Assembly: GCA_023213395.1 (NCBI GenBank)
Contig: CM041465.1
Location: 63,309,741-63,373,740, forward strand
DNA: 64,000 bases
Reading direction: 5' to 3'
Source of the DNA: Cycas panzhihuaensis
Lineage: Eukaryota; Cycadophyta
Positions 11,831-21,815 of the stretch are shown piece by piece (the stretch's first letter is position 1; the number at the start of each line of letters is the position of its first letter). Below the pieces are notes generated by a model that did no database searches, was not told where the DNA came from, and was given only the letters and a program-made list of their open reading frames with translations. The translations under genes were made by a program, and so were the position numbers.

Positions 11831-12530
11831 TAGGAAAGCATTAGATTTCCATAGAGTCTTTATCATATGTAGACACATGATTATATTCCTCCTTACAAGT
11901 ATTCTAGCTTCCTAAGGCATGATGCCTAGATGATGATGTACTATATGATCTATTGTATGATATGATTTGTATATATAGACAAGGGCTAATTGGTACCCCA
12001 TTTGACCCATGATGATGATGTTATGATAGCTTTGTGATGTTGTTGGTTTGTTGTATTATTTATTTATTTGTTTATGTGATGCATAAAGAGATAGGTATAT
12101 GCATATGGATATGGGCGCATGGGCACATGGGGGATTATGCATTATGATGGTTTTGGTTGATTGTTATGAATGATATTTGTTGTTAGACCATATGTGGATG
12201 ATACTCATGCTTTCTTTTATATAATACCACACTCATAGTGAGTACACATGATCAACACATATATCAGTGATAGATACATATGAGTCTAGGAGGGGGGGCC
12301 ATGCATATCCACTAAAGAGCATAATGGATATGAAAATGAAGTAATGATAAGAAGAGTATATATACTCAAATGAAAGGCCCTAGTTGGGAAGCAATTCCAA
12401 GCTCAGAAGTAAAGGAAGTTTGTATACCCAACTAGGAAAAGAGAGGCTCCCCTCGGTAGAGAAATAAAAGATGTAATGTAAGTAATAAAATCAGAAAGAT
12501 AAAGAGACACTCTAAACAACCATTCCTCCT
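11830..12530. other. E2 non-coding stretch between convergent genes
   Basis: No coding frame is supported. The AT-rich, TATG-rich part (about 11950-12200) and the part with GGAGGGGGG and CATAATGGATATGAAAATGAA are collinear with E6 45000-45350, between the opposite-strand gene and integrase. Confidence 0.5.
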
Positions 12531-12592
12531 ATGGCTATGTGGAATGATGACACACTTAGAGTGGTAGCTTAGGCTCATTTTAGAGCTAGAGG
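12531..12592. repeat. Single degenerate copy of the family's 85-bp unit (E2)
   Basis: The stretch ending GTGGTAGCTTAGGCTCATTTTAGAG corresponds to the unit amplified in E3. As in E6 and E5, it sits just past the integrase stop codon. Confidence 0.55.
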
Positions 12593-12628
12593 GAAGGGTG
12601 TGCCTAGTCTACTAGGGAGTAGGGAAGG

Positions 12629-13665
12629 TCACGCGTAGAATTTCTTTAGGAATTTACCATTAATAGCTTTCTGAAATTCAAGACCTTCTAGGGTTGCTAT
12701 CCTATAGGTTCCATTATCTAGGCTCTTCAGAATGATGAAAGGACCAACCTATTTAGGCCCAAATTTAGACAAGCAATCATGGAGATATGCTAGCTTCAGT
12801 ACATGGTCCCTAGGACATAAAGGGTGAGGGTGAAGACATTTATTATATGTTGTTCATACCCTTGCTTTCAAGGCAAGATTTGCTTGATATGCCATCAAGC
12901 ATCTCTCATCTAAGGCTTTGAGGTTGAGGAAGCAGGCTTGGCAATAAGATTCCTCATCAACGAGACCTCAAAGGGAAACACACAAGCAGGGGATTTCAAC
13001 TTCCAAGTGGAGAACCACCTCAGTTCCATACATGAGGGAGAACAGGGTTGTCCCTGTTGTTGTGCGAATGGAATCGCGGTATGCCCATAGAGCAGAGGGA
13101 AGTTGAAGGTGCTAAACTCTTTTGAATTGGGAAACAGTTTTCTTTAAGACATTGATAAGAGTTTTGTTAAAATACTCGATTTGGCCATTGGCCTAAGCGT
13201 AATAAGGAGAAGAAGTTTTATGGGACATCTTAAACTTCCCATAAAGCTTGCCCATCTCCTTATTACAAATGGGAGTACCATTATCTATGATTAGGATATC
13301 AAGGACCCTGAATCGATAGATAATATATTGGTAAATGTAGGTAGCTATAGTCTTTCTAGTGATAGAGAATAAGGGGACTGCTTCAGCCCATTTAGTAAAG
13401 TATTCAATCGCAATCTAGATAAACTTATATTACAATGAGGAAGGAGGGGTTATGGCAATAATAAGGTCTAATCCTGATTAGGAAAATGGACATGAGGAAA
13501 TAATCAAGTGCAAGGCCTCAGAAGGTGAATGGATGATGCTAGCGTGTTCTTGACACCTATGACATCATAGGGCATAGGCATTGGCATCTTTGAAGAGGGA
13601 CGACTAGTAGTGACCTATGCAGAGGATCCTCTTAGCCATGGATTGGCCCCCAAAGTGGCCCCTAA
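12629..13665 (-). pseudogene. Integrase of E2
   Basis: The minus-strand reading gives, in order, the end of a zinc-binding N-terminus (GGQSMAKRILCIGHY, CHRCQEHA), the core with GLDLI (first catalytic Asp), AIEYFTKWAEAVPL, IIDNGTPI (second Asp) and NGQIEYFN (catalytic Glu), and the C-terminal module SKFGPK, VGPFIILKSLDNGTYRIATL, ending GKFLKKFYA and TGA. It aligns along its whole length with the E6 integrase. Several in-frame stops and the VES to IEY change at the Glu block mark it as decayed. Its role was insertion of element cDNA. Confidence 0.8.
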
Positions 13666-14335
13666 AAATTCTATTGTGGCATTAACAAAGTATCTGGCTC
13701 ACCTTGTCATGGTTGACATAGTGAAAGAGGACCCTATCAAAGGATCTCTTGTACACCACCTCCTGTATGAGGAAGTACTACCTAGTAGTGGATTTAACTC
13801 GTGACCTCATCTTGTTAGTAGCATCAAAACAAAACTACTATTCAATAAGGCATCATATAATATCCCCCTAAAATTTGTTATTAGCCAATGGATGGGGGGA
13901 TAAGTCTTGGATAGAAAAGATAGGCTTATCTGATAAGAATTCATCAACAGGAATGTCGTAAGAGTTAGGAATGAGGACGTCAACTAGATACTCAGTGACC
14001 ATCATTCCCTTCTTTGATTTCCTATTAATGATTTAAAGATCATATTCTTGAAGGAGGATGGGCCATTTTCTACTCATATCAGTCAAGTCAAACTCGGTCA
14101 GGAGGTATCCCAAGGGATCAGATTGGATGATCACTTGGGTGATGTTACTAAGCAAGTAATGCCTAAATTTCTTGGTTGGGTGAACCAAGGCAAGGGATTC
14201 CTTGTTAACGTGAGAATAATTGAGCTCAACAGTAACTAAGGTGTGACTGATGAAATATCCCCTAAGGAGTCATTGGTAGCCGATGTGTAGAGGATAAAGG
14301 GTTAATCAAAGAGAGGGGGCACCAAGAGGGGTCCT
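13666..14335 (-). pseudogene. RNase H end and linker of E2
   Basis: The fragment reads FILYTSATNDSLG near its right end and continues leftward through the RNase H tail into the linker before integrase. The family's first catalytic Asp (usually Y-T-D) is Ser, as in E6, so the native RNase H was already altered in the common ancestor. The element stops abruptly near 14335, inside the domain. Confidence 0.65.
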
Positions 14336-16089
14336 CATACTATGTAGATGTATAGCCATAATCTCGTAATTCTTAGCTAGATTCTAAAACCACCCTTACC
14401 AATTCCCTTAATAAATCTCTTTTTTTGGAGTCACCCAACAATTTTTTTCCTATAGTGTAACAATTTGATCTAAGTATCTCATCTTAGGGGTCTTATTCAC
14501 TGGTGTCTAGGCCCATTCCCTTTTCTACATAGAGTAAAACTATGGGATAACCTTCCCTTTGCTATGCTTAGGAAAGGGATTCTCTTATTGAATGAATAAA
14601 TAGGGTCTTTCTCCCTCAACCCTCTTTTATAATTGAAGGGGGCCAATTGAACCCTTAATTCAAGAAAGAGATTTTTTAGATCTTGTATGCATGAAGTGAA
14701 TCATCATTCATTGATAAGTAGTGAACCCCTTTCTACTATTGCTTTTGTTTTCTTTCATTAAATTGGATCCATGTGACTCATTAAGGTCCAATTCTTTATC
14801 TACTTAATACTTGATTAAGGTTGAGTTCTCATCGAAGAGAGAACATGATGCCCCTACTCTTGGGCCTACTCCCTAGCCTGGGTCATGAGAAATCTTCCTT
14901 TTTGGTAAAGGATCTGCTATTTCCACTAAATTATGGTTGGGATTAAGATGGGACTCATTAGACTACCTCTTTTGGGAATTTGATATGATATTATAACCCT
15001 ACATAATTACATTGATGACAAACTCTATCTATGATGGATGGTTCATAATTAAATGGTTGACACTCATAAAAGCTATCGAGCATGGCCCAAAAGATAAAGG
15101 TGCACTTCGTCTGATCAATGAAGTAATCACCTATAGCCCTCCCATTACTATTGAAGTTGATTCTTATGTAAAGCTTACCAACATTGGGTATAATTATCAT
15201 TTAACAAGAAGGGCAGGGCTATAATAGGGTAGTCTTGTCTCGATGCGGGTAAGCTGAGGACCAAGTATTAACAACTATATTATGACCTCCCCCTTCTTTG
15301 AAAGAAGGGAGCACTCTTTGTCAAAAAATTATTGCCTATGATTATCTCTCTTTATAAAGATCTATTCCTCCATCTACAAATATATGAATAAGTGTCTCCT
15401 CAGTCCAGCATGTAATTCCTAAGTGTATTATGCCTCGATGTTAATAAGTTAAGATTAGTCAACAACTATTACATGTAGTCTTAGGCTTCGATGAACAAAA
15501 ACAAGTAGTTTGAGTTTATAGTTCCCTTACCAGTTCAATGCTCCTCATCTACGATTAAAAGATATAGCTAGAGTGGGGATGGGGCCTATTTATTGGCTTA
15601 GCTCTAATAGGGTTTCTTATGAATTAAAAAAATGTTAGTTGATGGCAGTAAATAGATGCCAATGGAAATAAAGGTATAATACTTTATGATAAGATAAATG
15701 ACTTTATTACACTTCGTGTATTAGGAAGATCTAAGCCTTATGGATGTACAACTAGTAAAAACCTTAGGAAAAGTGTTATCTTTTGGTCAATAAGATTATC
15801 TCCTTCCTAAGAATATTGAAATGTAGAAAATGGTTCACACTTCAAAATCCAAAGAGTATACCATCATTATTTTCGCTTACATGATCTCAATAGCTCTATT
15901 ACCTATAATAGTTATTTGGCTAGCAATGGTCCTTATGCTTAATAATATTAAAGACTAGAAGGCTAGGCACTATTCCAGATTATTGATGGCTAGAAATAAC
16001 ATATATATTAGCATATGAATAACCATTCACTAAATAGCCTTGTCCCTAATGGGTTGCATAAGTGGTTGTTTGATCAATGCTTATTGTTG
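14336..16089. other. AT-rich DNA with no recognised gene
   Basis: A single copy of the CCTTCCCTTTGCTATGCTTA / GGAAAGGGAT motif is at 14552-14582. Two overlapping frames at 14991-15224 have no motif I recognise. This stretch was contiguous with the DNA after 26668 before E3 inserted. Confidence 0.5.
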
Positions 16090-16094
16090 GATGT
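16090..16094. repeat. Target-site duplication of E3 (left)
   Basis: GATGT, identical to 26669-26673 on the other side of the element. Five base pairs is the usual length for Ty3/gypsy. Confidence 0.9.
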
Positions 16095-18634
16095 TGAAAC
16101 GCTCTCCACGGGGCAATGATCCAACGCCTAGCGGGAAGGACACAAAACCACAGGGCTAATAGGCTAAAGAACGAGGATCATACCTCGCGGGACGTCCGTC
16201 TTGGCCGGAGGCGCTGCACGGATCGCAAGGTGCTGGTTGCTTCCAGTAGCCGCAAGGCGAGACCCTCCTACCCTTCTGGATGGCGGGAAGGGAAAAGGAA
16301 ACTGCGACGCCGCTACTTCTCAAGGCAATGAGAAAGCGAAGGGGTAACCAACCAAACGTGTCGCAGTAAGATATATGCAAGAGCGGCTAAAGGGGATCGG
16401 TCAAAGAATCTCGAGACACTATAGTGTGTGGTGTAGCAAAGAAAGCACGTAAAGCAAATGTAAAGCAAAAAGCAAGTACAAAATAAATAGTTATTTCTTT
16501 TCCTTTTCTTATATTTCTCTAACTACCAAAGCAAGCGTAAAGAAACGTAAGAGCGAGAAAAGGAGTATGAAGGGTGAGCGAGAATACGGATCCGGGTTGG
16601 TTTGAGACGCAGTGTCCGTCCAGTTGCGCTTCCTCCGTCGTCCTCTTCGCATGCGACGTCGGTTCAAGCGGTGATGGGGATTACTTACCTCCCCCGAAAG
16701 CAAATAAGCACTAACTAAACTGAAATGACGGAAAATAAAGCTCGAAACGACATACACAAAGGGAAAACGCATTACCAAGCAAGTGTCGTGGCGGTGGGTC
16801 GAACTTATGCGTCCTCGTCCCGAACGCCTCCGCAAGCAAATAAGCGGAATACCTTCCTCTCAAGGAGAGGCTACGAGATGCCAAAAGATATATGTATATA
16901 TGTTGCAAGTAAAGCGAACTAAGTTAAAAGATATGGCTAAATGCTAACATGCAATAAAAGAAGCAAAGTCACACGATAAGCATGCCAAGGTCACATACCA
17001 CAACGCACCCCAAATGGGATTGAGTATAGCCTCGGGATGGCTAACTCACCCACGAGAGGTCTCCACAGGATGTCGTGGAAACGATGCTAGCATGCGACAA
17101 AAGATCATGGAGCAACGGGTAGCATATGCCAAGGTAAACACTCAACCGATTCTCAAGCCTCGAGCCCTACTTAAGCAAAAGCGGAAATAAAGGGGAGAGG
17201 AAAGGGACGGAACCCTTGGGGGTAGGGGCGGCAATGGGGGCGGAACCCGCCTAATCTCCCTCAAACCCTCGTGTAACCCTTTTATGCCGGTTTGCCCAAG
17301 AAATGGCAAAAGAGAAGGATGGGAGAAGAAGGGTGAGTGGAAGAAAAGAATGGGAAACTAAGCCTACCCTCGGGTGACACTCTAATAAGCCACAAATACT
17401 ATGGTTCCTTGCATCAACCGGCTAAGGGGAAACCAAGAAAGTGCATATATAAAAGGAAGCAAAGAGTTGCAAGTGAAATAATGCAAAAAAAACAAGCAAA
17501 AACACCAAAGAAATGACACCAAATACCTCAAATGATGAAGGAGGAGTGCATGTGAGCACTTGGCAACTTGGAGCAGCGGTCCAAGAGATGCTTATGAAGC
17601 AATGTAGCATGTCCCTTGCAAGAGAGAGGAGTGGTGGAGCCTCATGCAAAAAGGTGAGATGGAAATGGTTCCTTGCAATGGTTTTCTTGGTGCAAAACCC
17701 TCTTGGAGGCCTTCAATATGTGTGAGGAGGAAGAGTGCTTGTATTGGAGCTCCGTAGGGGGCAGCAATGGCCCTGTATCTCCAGCAATAGCAGCCCTTGG
17801 TGCCTCTGTCCCACAGCTGTTGAAAGGTGTCTCTTGTTCTTGTTTGTTTGTCTTGTCTTTTGTGAAGAAAACTTGAGAGGAGAGTGAAGTAGAGAGTAGA
17901 AAAATTCATTCAATAATCATCATCATGAGGCAAATGAGTGAAAAAAGAGTTTTTATGTCTTGAGTGAAGCAAGTGAACGTTGGGGGGCCTCGGGCGCCTC
18001 CAACCGTTAGAGCCACGCAGCCCGAAAAATCGCGGCATCGTCGCTGCGTTTCTTTTTTAAATTTTAAGCAATGTCACGGCAAACTTAGCGATCGCTAAGT
18101 TTATCGCAGACGCACCGGTACCGCCGGAACTCCGCTGCATGCTTAGTTTAACGCAGACGAACCGAAACCCAAAAAGCAGAAAATTAAAGTAAGAAATCGG
18201 TCTTTAAGGTAAAATCATAAGTTAAACTCAAAATACATTAGTCAAGAGCAGCTTTTAGGTCATGGGCATGTACTCAAATGGTGCAAAAGACCTAACTAAG
18301 GGTTAAACCAAAGCTTAGAAAGGGTTTGCAACATAAGCGCACGCGTAACACGCGTAAATAGTGGCAAAAGCATCCCGAAGGACTGTGGAGACATCGTGGG
18401 TGGCTGTATGCCATACGGTGTCGATTCACGATGAATGCCCTCACCGTGAGTCGTCATAGGCTAAAAGGTGCCGTTAGTACATGCATAATGAACAAGCAAT
18501 CAAACAGTGCATATGGACAGGCACATGTCAATCAAACCATTCCCACCATCGCCGATCATAAGTAAGCAAAGTAAAGGCATATACCGCACAAACCGTGTCG
18601 ATGCGTCCCGAGTCCATTCCGATGGCGGGAAACA
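16095..18634 (-). repeat. 3' LTR of E3 (left on the page)
   Basis: It runs TGAAACGCTCTCCACGGGGC ... GGCGGGAAACA on the plus strand and matches 24107-26668 throughout. Compared with the right copy it has many 1-4 base gaps and substitutions concentrated at CG-rich spots. For example, every CCGCGG of the right copy is altered in the palindrome cluster at 18070-18165. Frames inside are shadows. Confidence 0.88.
17448..17456 (+). promoter_or_regulatory. TATA-like box on the antisense strand of the E3 LTR
   Basis: GCATATATAAAAGGAAGC points right, against the element's own transcription. The same sequence is in the other LTR near 25449. It could drive an antisense or read-out transcript. The sequence alone does not show that it is used. 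Confidence 0.3.
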
Positions 18635-18990
18635 TCGCCTTGGCGTGAGCCTCACCGCCGAGAGCGTAATGTGATGGCGAATGTCACAACCAAGAAACAT
18701 GAGTAGCACATGCATATATATATAAACAATAAAGAGCAGTACGTGGTCCAAGGGTGCGGGCAAGTGTCGTGGCGGAACGCGTGGACAAGGCGGCGAGGAC
18801 GAGGGACAACGTAGGGGCCACGCGTCGTCTAAACATCGAGCGGAAACTGAAGTAAACAAGAAGAACGGGATGCCCCCGTTACCAAGGTGTAACGTGAAGT
18901 AAGCGGGCATCCGGCAACTAGAGCAAGCATATCTAACCGACAGCAACCGGGGACTTGGGCACGGGCTGGCCAGACAAGCCTCCACATGAA
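18635..18990 (-). other. E3 3' non-coding leftover
   Basis: It matches E6 43012-43400, the stretch between the second RNase H and the 3' LTR, and ends near the shared block GGCCAGACAAGCCTC. The sequence then jumps to what is position 45020 in E6, so a deletion of about 1.6 kb removed the second RNase H and the opposite-strand gene. The open frame at 18500-18985 crosses the LTR edge and has no motif. Confidence 0.65.
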
Positions 18991-19452
18991 ATGGTGTGTA
19001 TCATGTATGATAGAGGTAGCATGTATGATTTATTTTGTAAATGAATGATTTTTGTATGTTGTGAACGTAAATATGAAAATATGCAAGTATGTGAATGTGT
19101 AAATGTATATGTTTTGTTGTAAAGTTTTGTAAATATGCAGGTTTTCATTGTAGATATTTGTTGTAAATATTTTGTTGTAATATGCATGTGTTTCCTTCCA
19201 TGGATGGCCATATGTCTAACAGGAGCACACACATCCACCGTGAGCAGAGGTGATCGAGAGGTGTGAGGTTAGAAGATAAGGCGACATGCACGTCCACAGG
19301 GGAGCATAGCGGAATATGCGAAGGAAACAACAAGCACGGAAGGGGGAGCAACGATCCTCCCTAGCGTCGTCCTAGTTGGAGGATGCCCAAGTAGGAGGAC
19401 AAAGGTTCCCAAGAGCACACGGGAACGCGGGTTCCGCGGGAGGAACTGGAAG
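18991..19452. other. E3 region matching the E6 spacer downstream of integrase
   Basis: An AT-rich part with repeated TTGTAAAT/TTTTGTTGTAA phrases (19020-19190) is followed by a CG-rich part that aligns with E6 45140-45411, including TGTTTCCTTCCATGGATGGC and TATGCGAAGGAAAC. No gene is present. Confidence 0.6.
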
Positions 19453-20262
19453 AAGAAACGAGAATCCACCTCAAACTGCCATCCCACCCGCAGTTGGGGA
19501 GAATGGAGACAGTTCAAAATGGTAGTTTAAGCTCGTTTCGGAGCAAGGATCCATCTATAAAATGGTAGTTTAGGCTCGTTTCGGAGCAAGAATCCATCTT
19601 AAATTGCCATTCCACCCGTGGCTGGGAGGAATGGGAACAATTTGAGATGGTAGTTTAGGCTCGTTTCGGAGCAAGAATCCATCTTAAATTGCCATTCCAC
19701 CCGTGGTTGGGAGGAATGGGAACAATTTAAAATGGTAGTTTAGGCTCGTTTCGGAGCACGAATCCATCTTAAATTGCCATTCCACCCGTGGTTGGGAGGA
19801 ATGGGAACAATTTAAAATGGTAGTTTAGGCTCGTTTGAACGCGGATCCATCTTAAATTGCCATTCCACCCGTGGTTGGGAGGAATGGGAACAATTTAAAA
19901 TGGTAGTTTAGGCTCGTTTGGGCGAGAATCCATCTTAAATTGCCATTCCACCCGTGGTTGGGAGGAATGGGAACAATTTAAAATGGTAGTTTAGGCTCGT
20001 TTGAGAAGAATCCATCTTAAATTGCCATTCCACCGTGGTTGGGAGGAATGGGAACAATTTAAAATGGTAGTTTAGGCTCGTTTCGGAGCAAGAATCCATC
20101 TTAAATTGCCATTCCACCCGTGGTTGGGAGGAATGGGAACAATTTAAAATGGTAGTTTAGGCTCGTTTGAGAAGAATCCATCTTAAATTGCCATTCCACC
20201 CGTGGTTGGGAGGAATGGGAACAATTTAAAATGGTAGTTTAGGCTCGTTTCAGAGCACGAGG
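19453..20262. repeat. Tandem array of an 85-bp unit
   Basis: ATGGTAGTTTAGGCTCGTTT recurs at 19562, 19647, 19732, 19817, 19900, 19983, 20064, 20149 and 20231, spaced 81-85 bp, with a shortened copy starting at 19519 and a diverged one before it. Each unit contains an imperfect inverted repeat (AAATTGCCATTCC against GGAATGGGAACAATTT). Units differ mainly in the segment after CTCGTTT (CGGAGCAAG, GAACGCGG, GGGCGAG, GAGAAG). E6, E2 and E5 each have one copy just past the integrase stop. The short frame at 19935-20117 is the array read as protein. Confidence 0.93.
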
Positions 20263-20832
20263 AGAGGGAGAGGTGTGCATAGACCCTGTAAAGGTAGGGG
20301 TAGTCACACGCAGGGTAGGAGATAGGTGACGAAGAGTAGGCCTAACGTGGCCAGGCCTACTAGTAAACTTGCTATGGTCGGAATCAGATGAGTGCAACGG
20401 ACCTGGCACGCGACGGATCGCATGGCAAGGTTGCATACGAGTAAGAGTGGCTCTAGTCTGAGGTAAGGATCTAGAGCGTGAAGAAGAAGTGCCTCTACGA
20501 GTGGCTCGTCGACGTGGGCGCCTACGTGGGACCACTCGGGGAGGCCGAGGAGGTAAAATAAATGGCCGGTTTAGGACCGGCGGCTCAGGAGCCAATGTAG
20601 AATGAGGAAGAGCGGGAATATCCGATTGAGATATTCCCCTAAGTGCTCGCGAAACCAGGGTGACACGTCGAGGAGAGGGCCCATAACCCTCGCTATCCGA
20701 ATCAGAATCACTCATGGCGGCTAAGTAACCGTAACCACCTACGCCAATAGGGGCAAACCTAACTAAGTTTGGCTCATGACGTGGCATAGGGCTCGACTGA
20801 TGAAGGTCGGTCTCCTGAAACAAAGGTCCCAC
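20239..20832 (-). pseudogene. Protease-RT linker of E3 (Ser/Arg/Pro-rich)
   Basis: It includes LVRFAPIGVGGYGYLAAMSD, which aligns with LTRFAPIGIGSYGYLASFSD in E6 (48674-49075) and with a similar block in E5 (57360-57450). This is the spacer between protease and RT in the polyprotein. The rest is Arg-, Ser- and Pro-rich with no domain I recognise. RT should follow but is absent; the sequence runs into the 85-bp array. Confidence 0.6.
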
Positions 20833-20929
20833 GGAAGGGGTAACCTCCTCAGGATCACTATCTTCATCATCGAAAACGGCGGTGGGTGAGAGGTGTGAGA
20901 CGGCATTGGCTCACGGCGACAACTTTAAC

Positions 20930-21726
20930 TTGTCCTTCATGGACAAATTTAAGTTGCCCATCGCGGGAGCGCATCGCTCCCATCTGGTCAAGCCATGGTC
21001 AGCCCAACAAGAGGTTGTACTCTACATCGACATCGAGTACAAAGAACCGATGTAAACGGTTTTCCCTCCTAAGGTGAGGGATAGGGTGATCGCCCCGGAG
21101 GGACTTCTCGCCCCATCATACCCTTGGCATTTCCAAGGGACAGACTCAAGAGCTACTATGCCTAGCTCCTTGAGCATATGCGCAGGCATAGCGTTAACCG
21201 AGGAGCCATTATCTACAATGGTCCTCTTTACGATACAATCAGGAGTGTCAATGGTAATGACGAACGGGTAATGCAAGAGCTTCTCCCGCTTGCTGGGAGA
21301 TGGGAGATCTCTGGGATCAAAGGAGATGATAGGTGGCCCATGGGAGGTAGCACCTATCGCATGGATGGAAGCGTCTTGTTGGCCAAGAGCTTCAAGAAGA
21401 AGAGCACGTTGCTTAGGGCAGCTTCTCAAGACGTCCATCAAGGACATTCCCGCGGCAACGGTGTAGAGCTCGTCAACAATAGAAAAGGGTTTACCCTTCC
21501 CTGTGGGTTGGGTAAGCGCCCTTCTAAAGTCGAATCGACCGGGGCGGACGGGAATAGTCTTGGGAAGCGCAGGAACCTCCGGAGGAACGACTTCCGGAAG
21601 AGAATCAAGGTGAGATGTGGATGAAGAGGCACCGACTGCCTCTTTAGCACTGGGACCCAAGTTAAGGCATATAACGGTGGTCTCAAGCAATTGGACAACC
21701 TTCTTTCCCTTAGCAGGGACCGCCAA
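20930..21726 (-). CDS. Aspartic protease region of E3
   Basis: This is the retroelement protease that cuts the Gag and Pol polyproteins. The active-site block reads IVDNGSSVNAMP, where D-N-G replaces the common D-S/T-G; the same variant is in E6, so it is a family trait. It is preceded by FVITIDTPDCIVKRT and followed by GYDGARSPSGAITLSLTLGG. The frame breaks after VYIGS, near 21055, where the flap and C-terminal part (EYNLLLG, PWLDQMGAM) continue in another frame, and the Arg of LLGRP is a stop. It lies directly downstream of gag and may be translated as one Gag-Pro polyprotein. Confidence 0.75.
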
Positions 21727-21815
21727 GGTGACGGAGCACGACGGCCGGGGAGCGAAGGTGAAGGTGACCTTCGCACACCCTCCCCTCTACCGTGCGAAGG
21801 GCGAGAATCGGAGAT

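Larger units (their letters stand above)
9600..14335 (-). mobile_element. E2: fragment of a decayed Tat-lineage Ty3/gypsy element
   Basis: On the minus strand, from right to left, the fragment holds the end of the native RNase H, integrase, a non-coding stretch and an opposite-strand gene, in the same order as E6. Everything upstream of the RNase H (gag, protease, RT) and everything downstream (second RNase H, LTR) is missing. No LTR or target duplication was found at either edge, so both edges look like deletions or breaks. The left edge is set loosely, where similarity to the family can no longer be followed. Confidence 0.7.

Noticed and set aside
14991-15224. Two overlapping frames on opposite strands
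   Set aside because: Neither has a motif. Chance frames in AT-rich sequence.
18500-18985. 161-codon frame across the inner edge of the E3 left LTR
   Set aside because: No motif, it crosses an LTR boundary, and it is not kept in the other LTR or in E6.
19453-20262. 85-bp array considered as a CRISPR array
   Set aside because: The whole unit is repeated with no unique spacers, the context is a plant retroelement, and a single-copy source is present in relatives.
20239-20832. Arg/Ser-rich frame considered as a separate nucleic-acid-binding gene
   Set aside because: It aligns with the protease-RT linker of E6 and E5 through FAPIGxGxYxYL, so it is part of the polyprotein.
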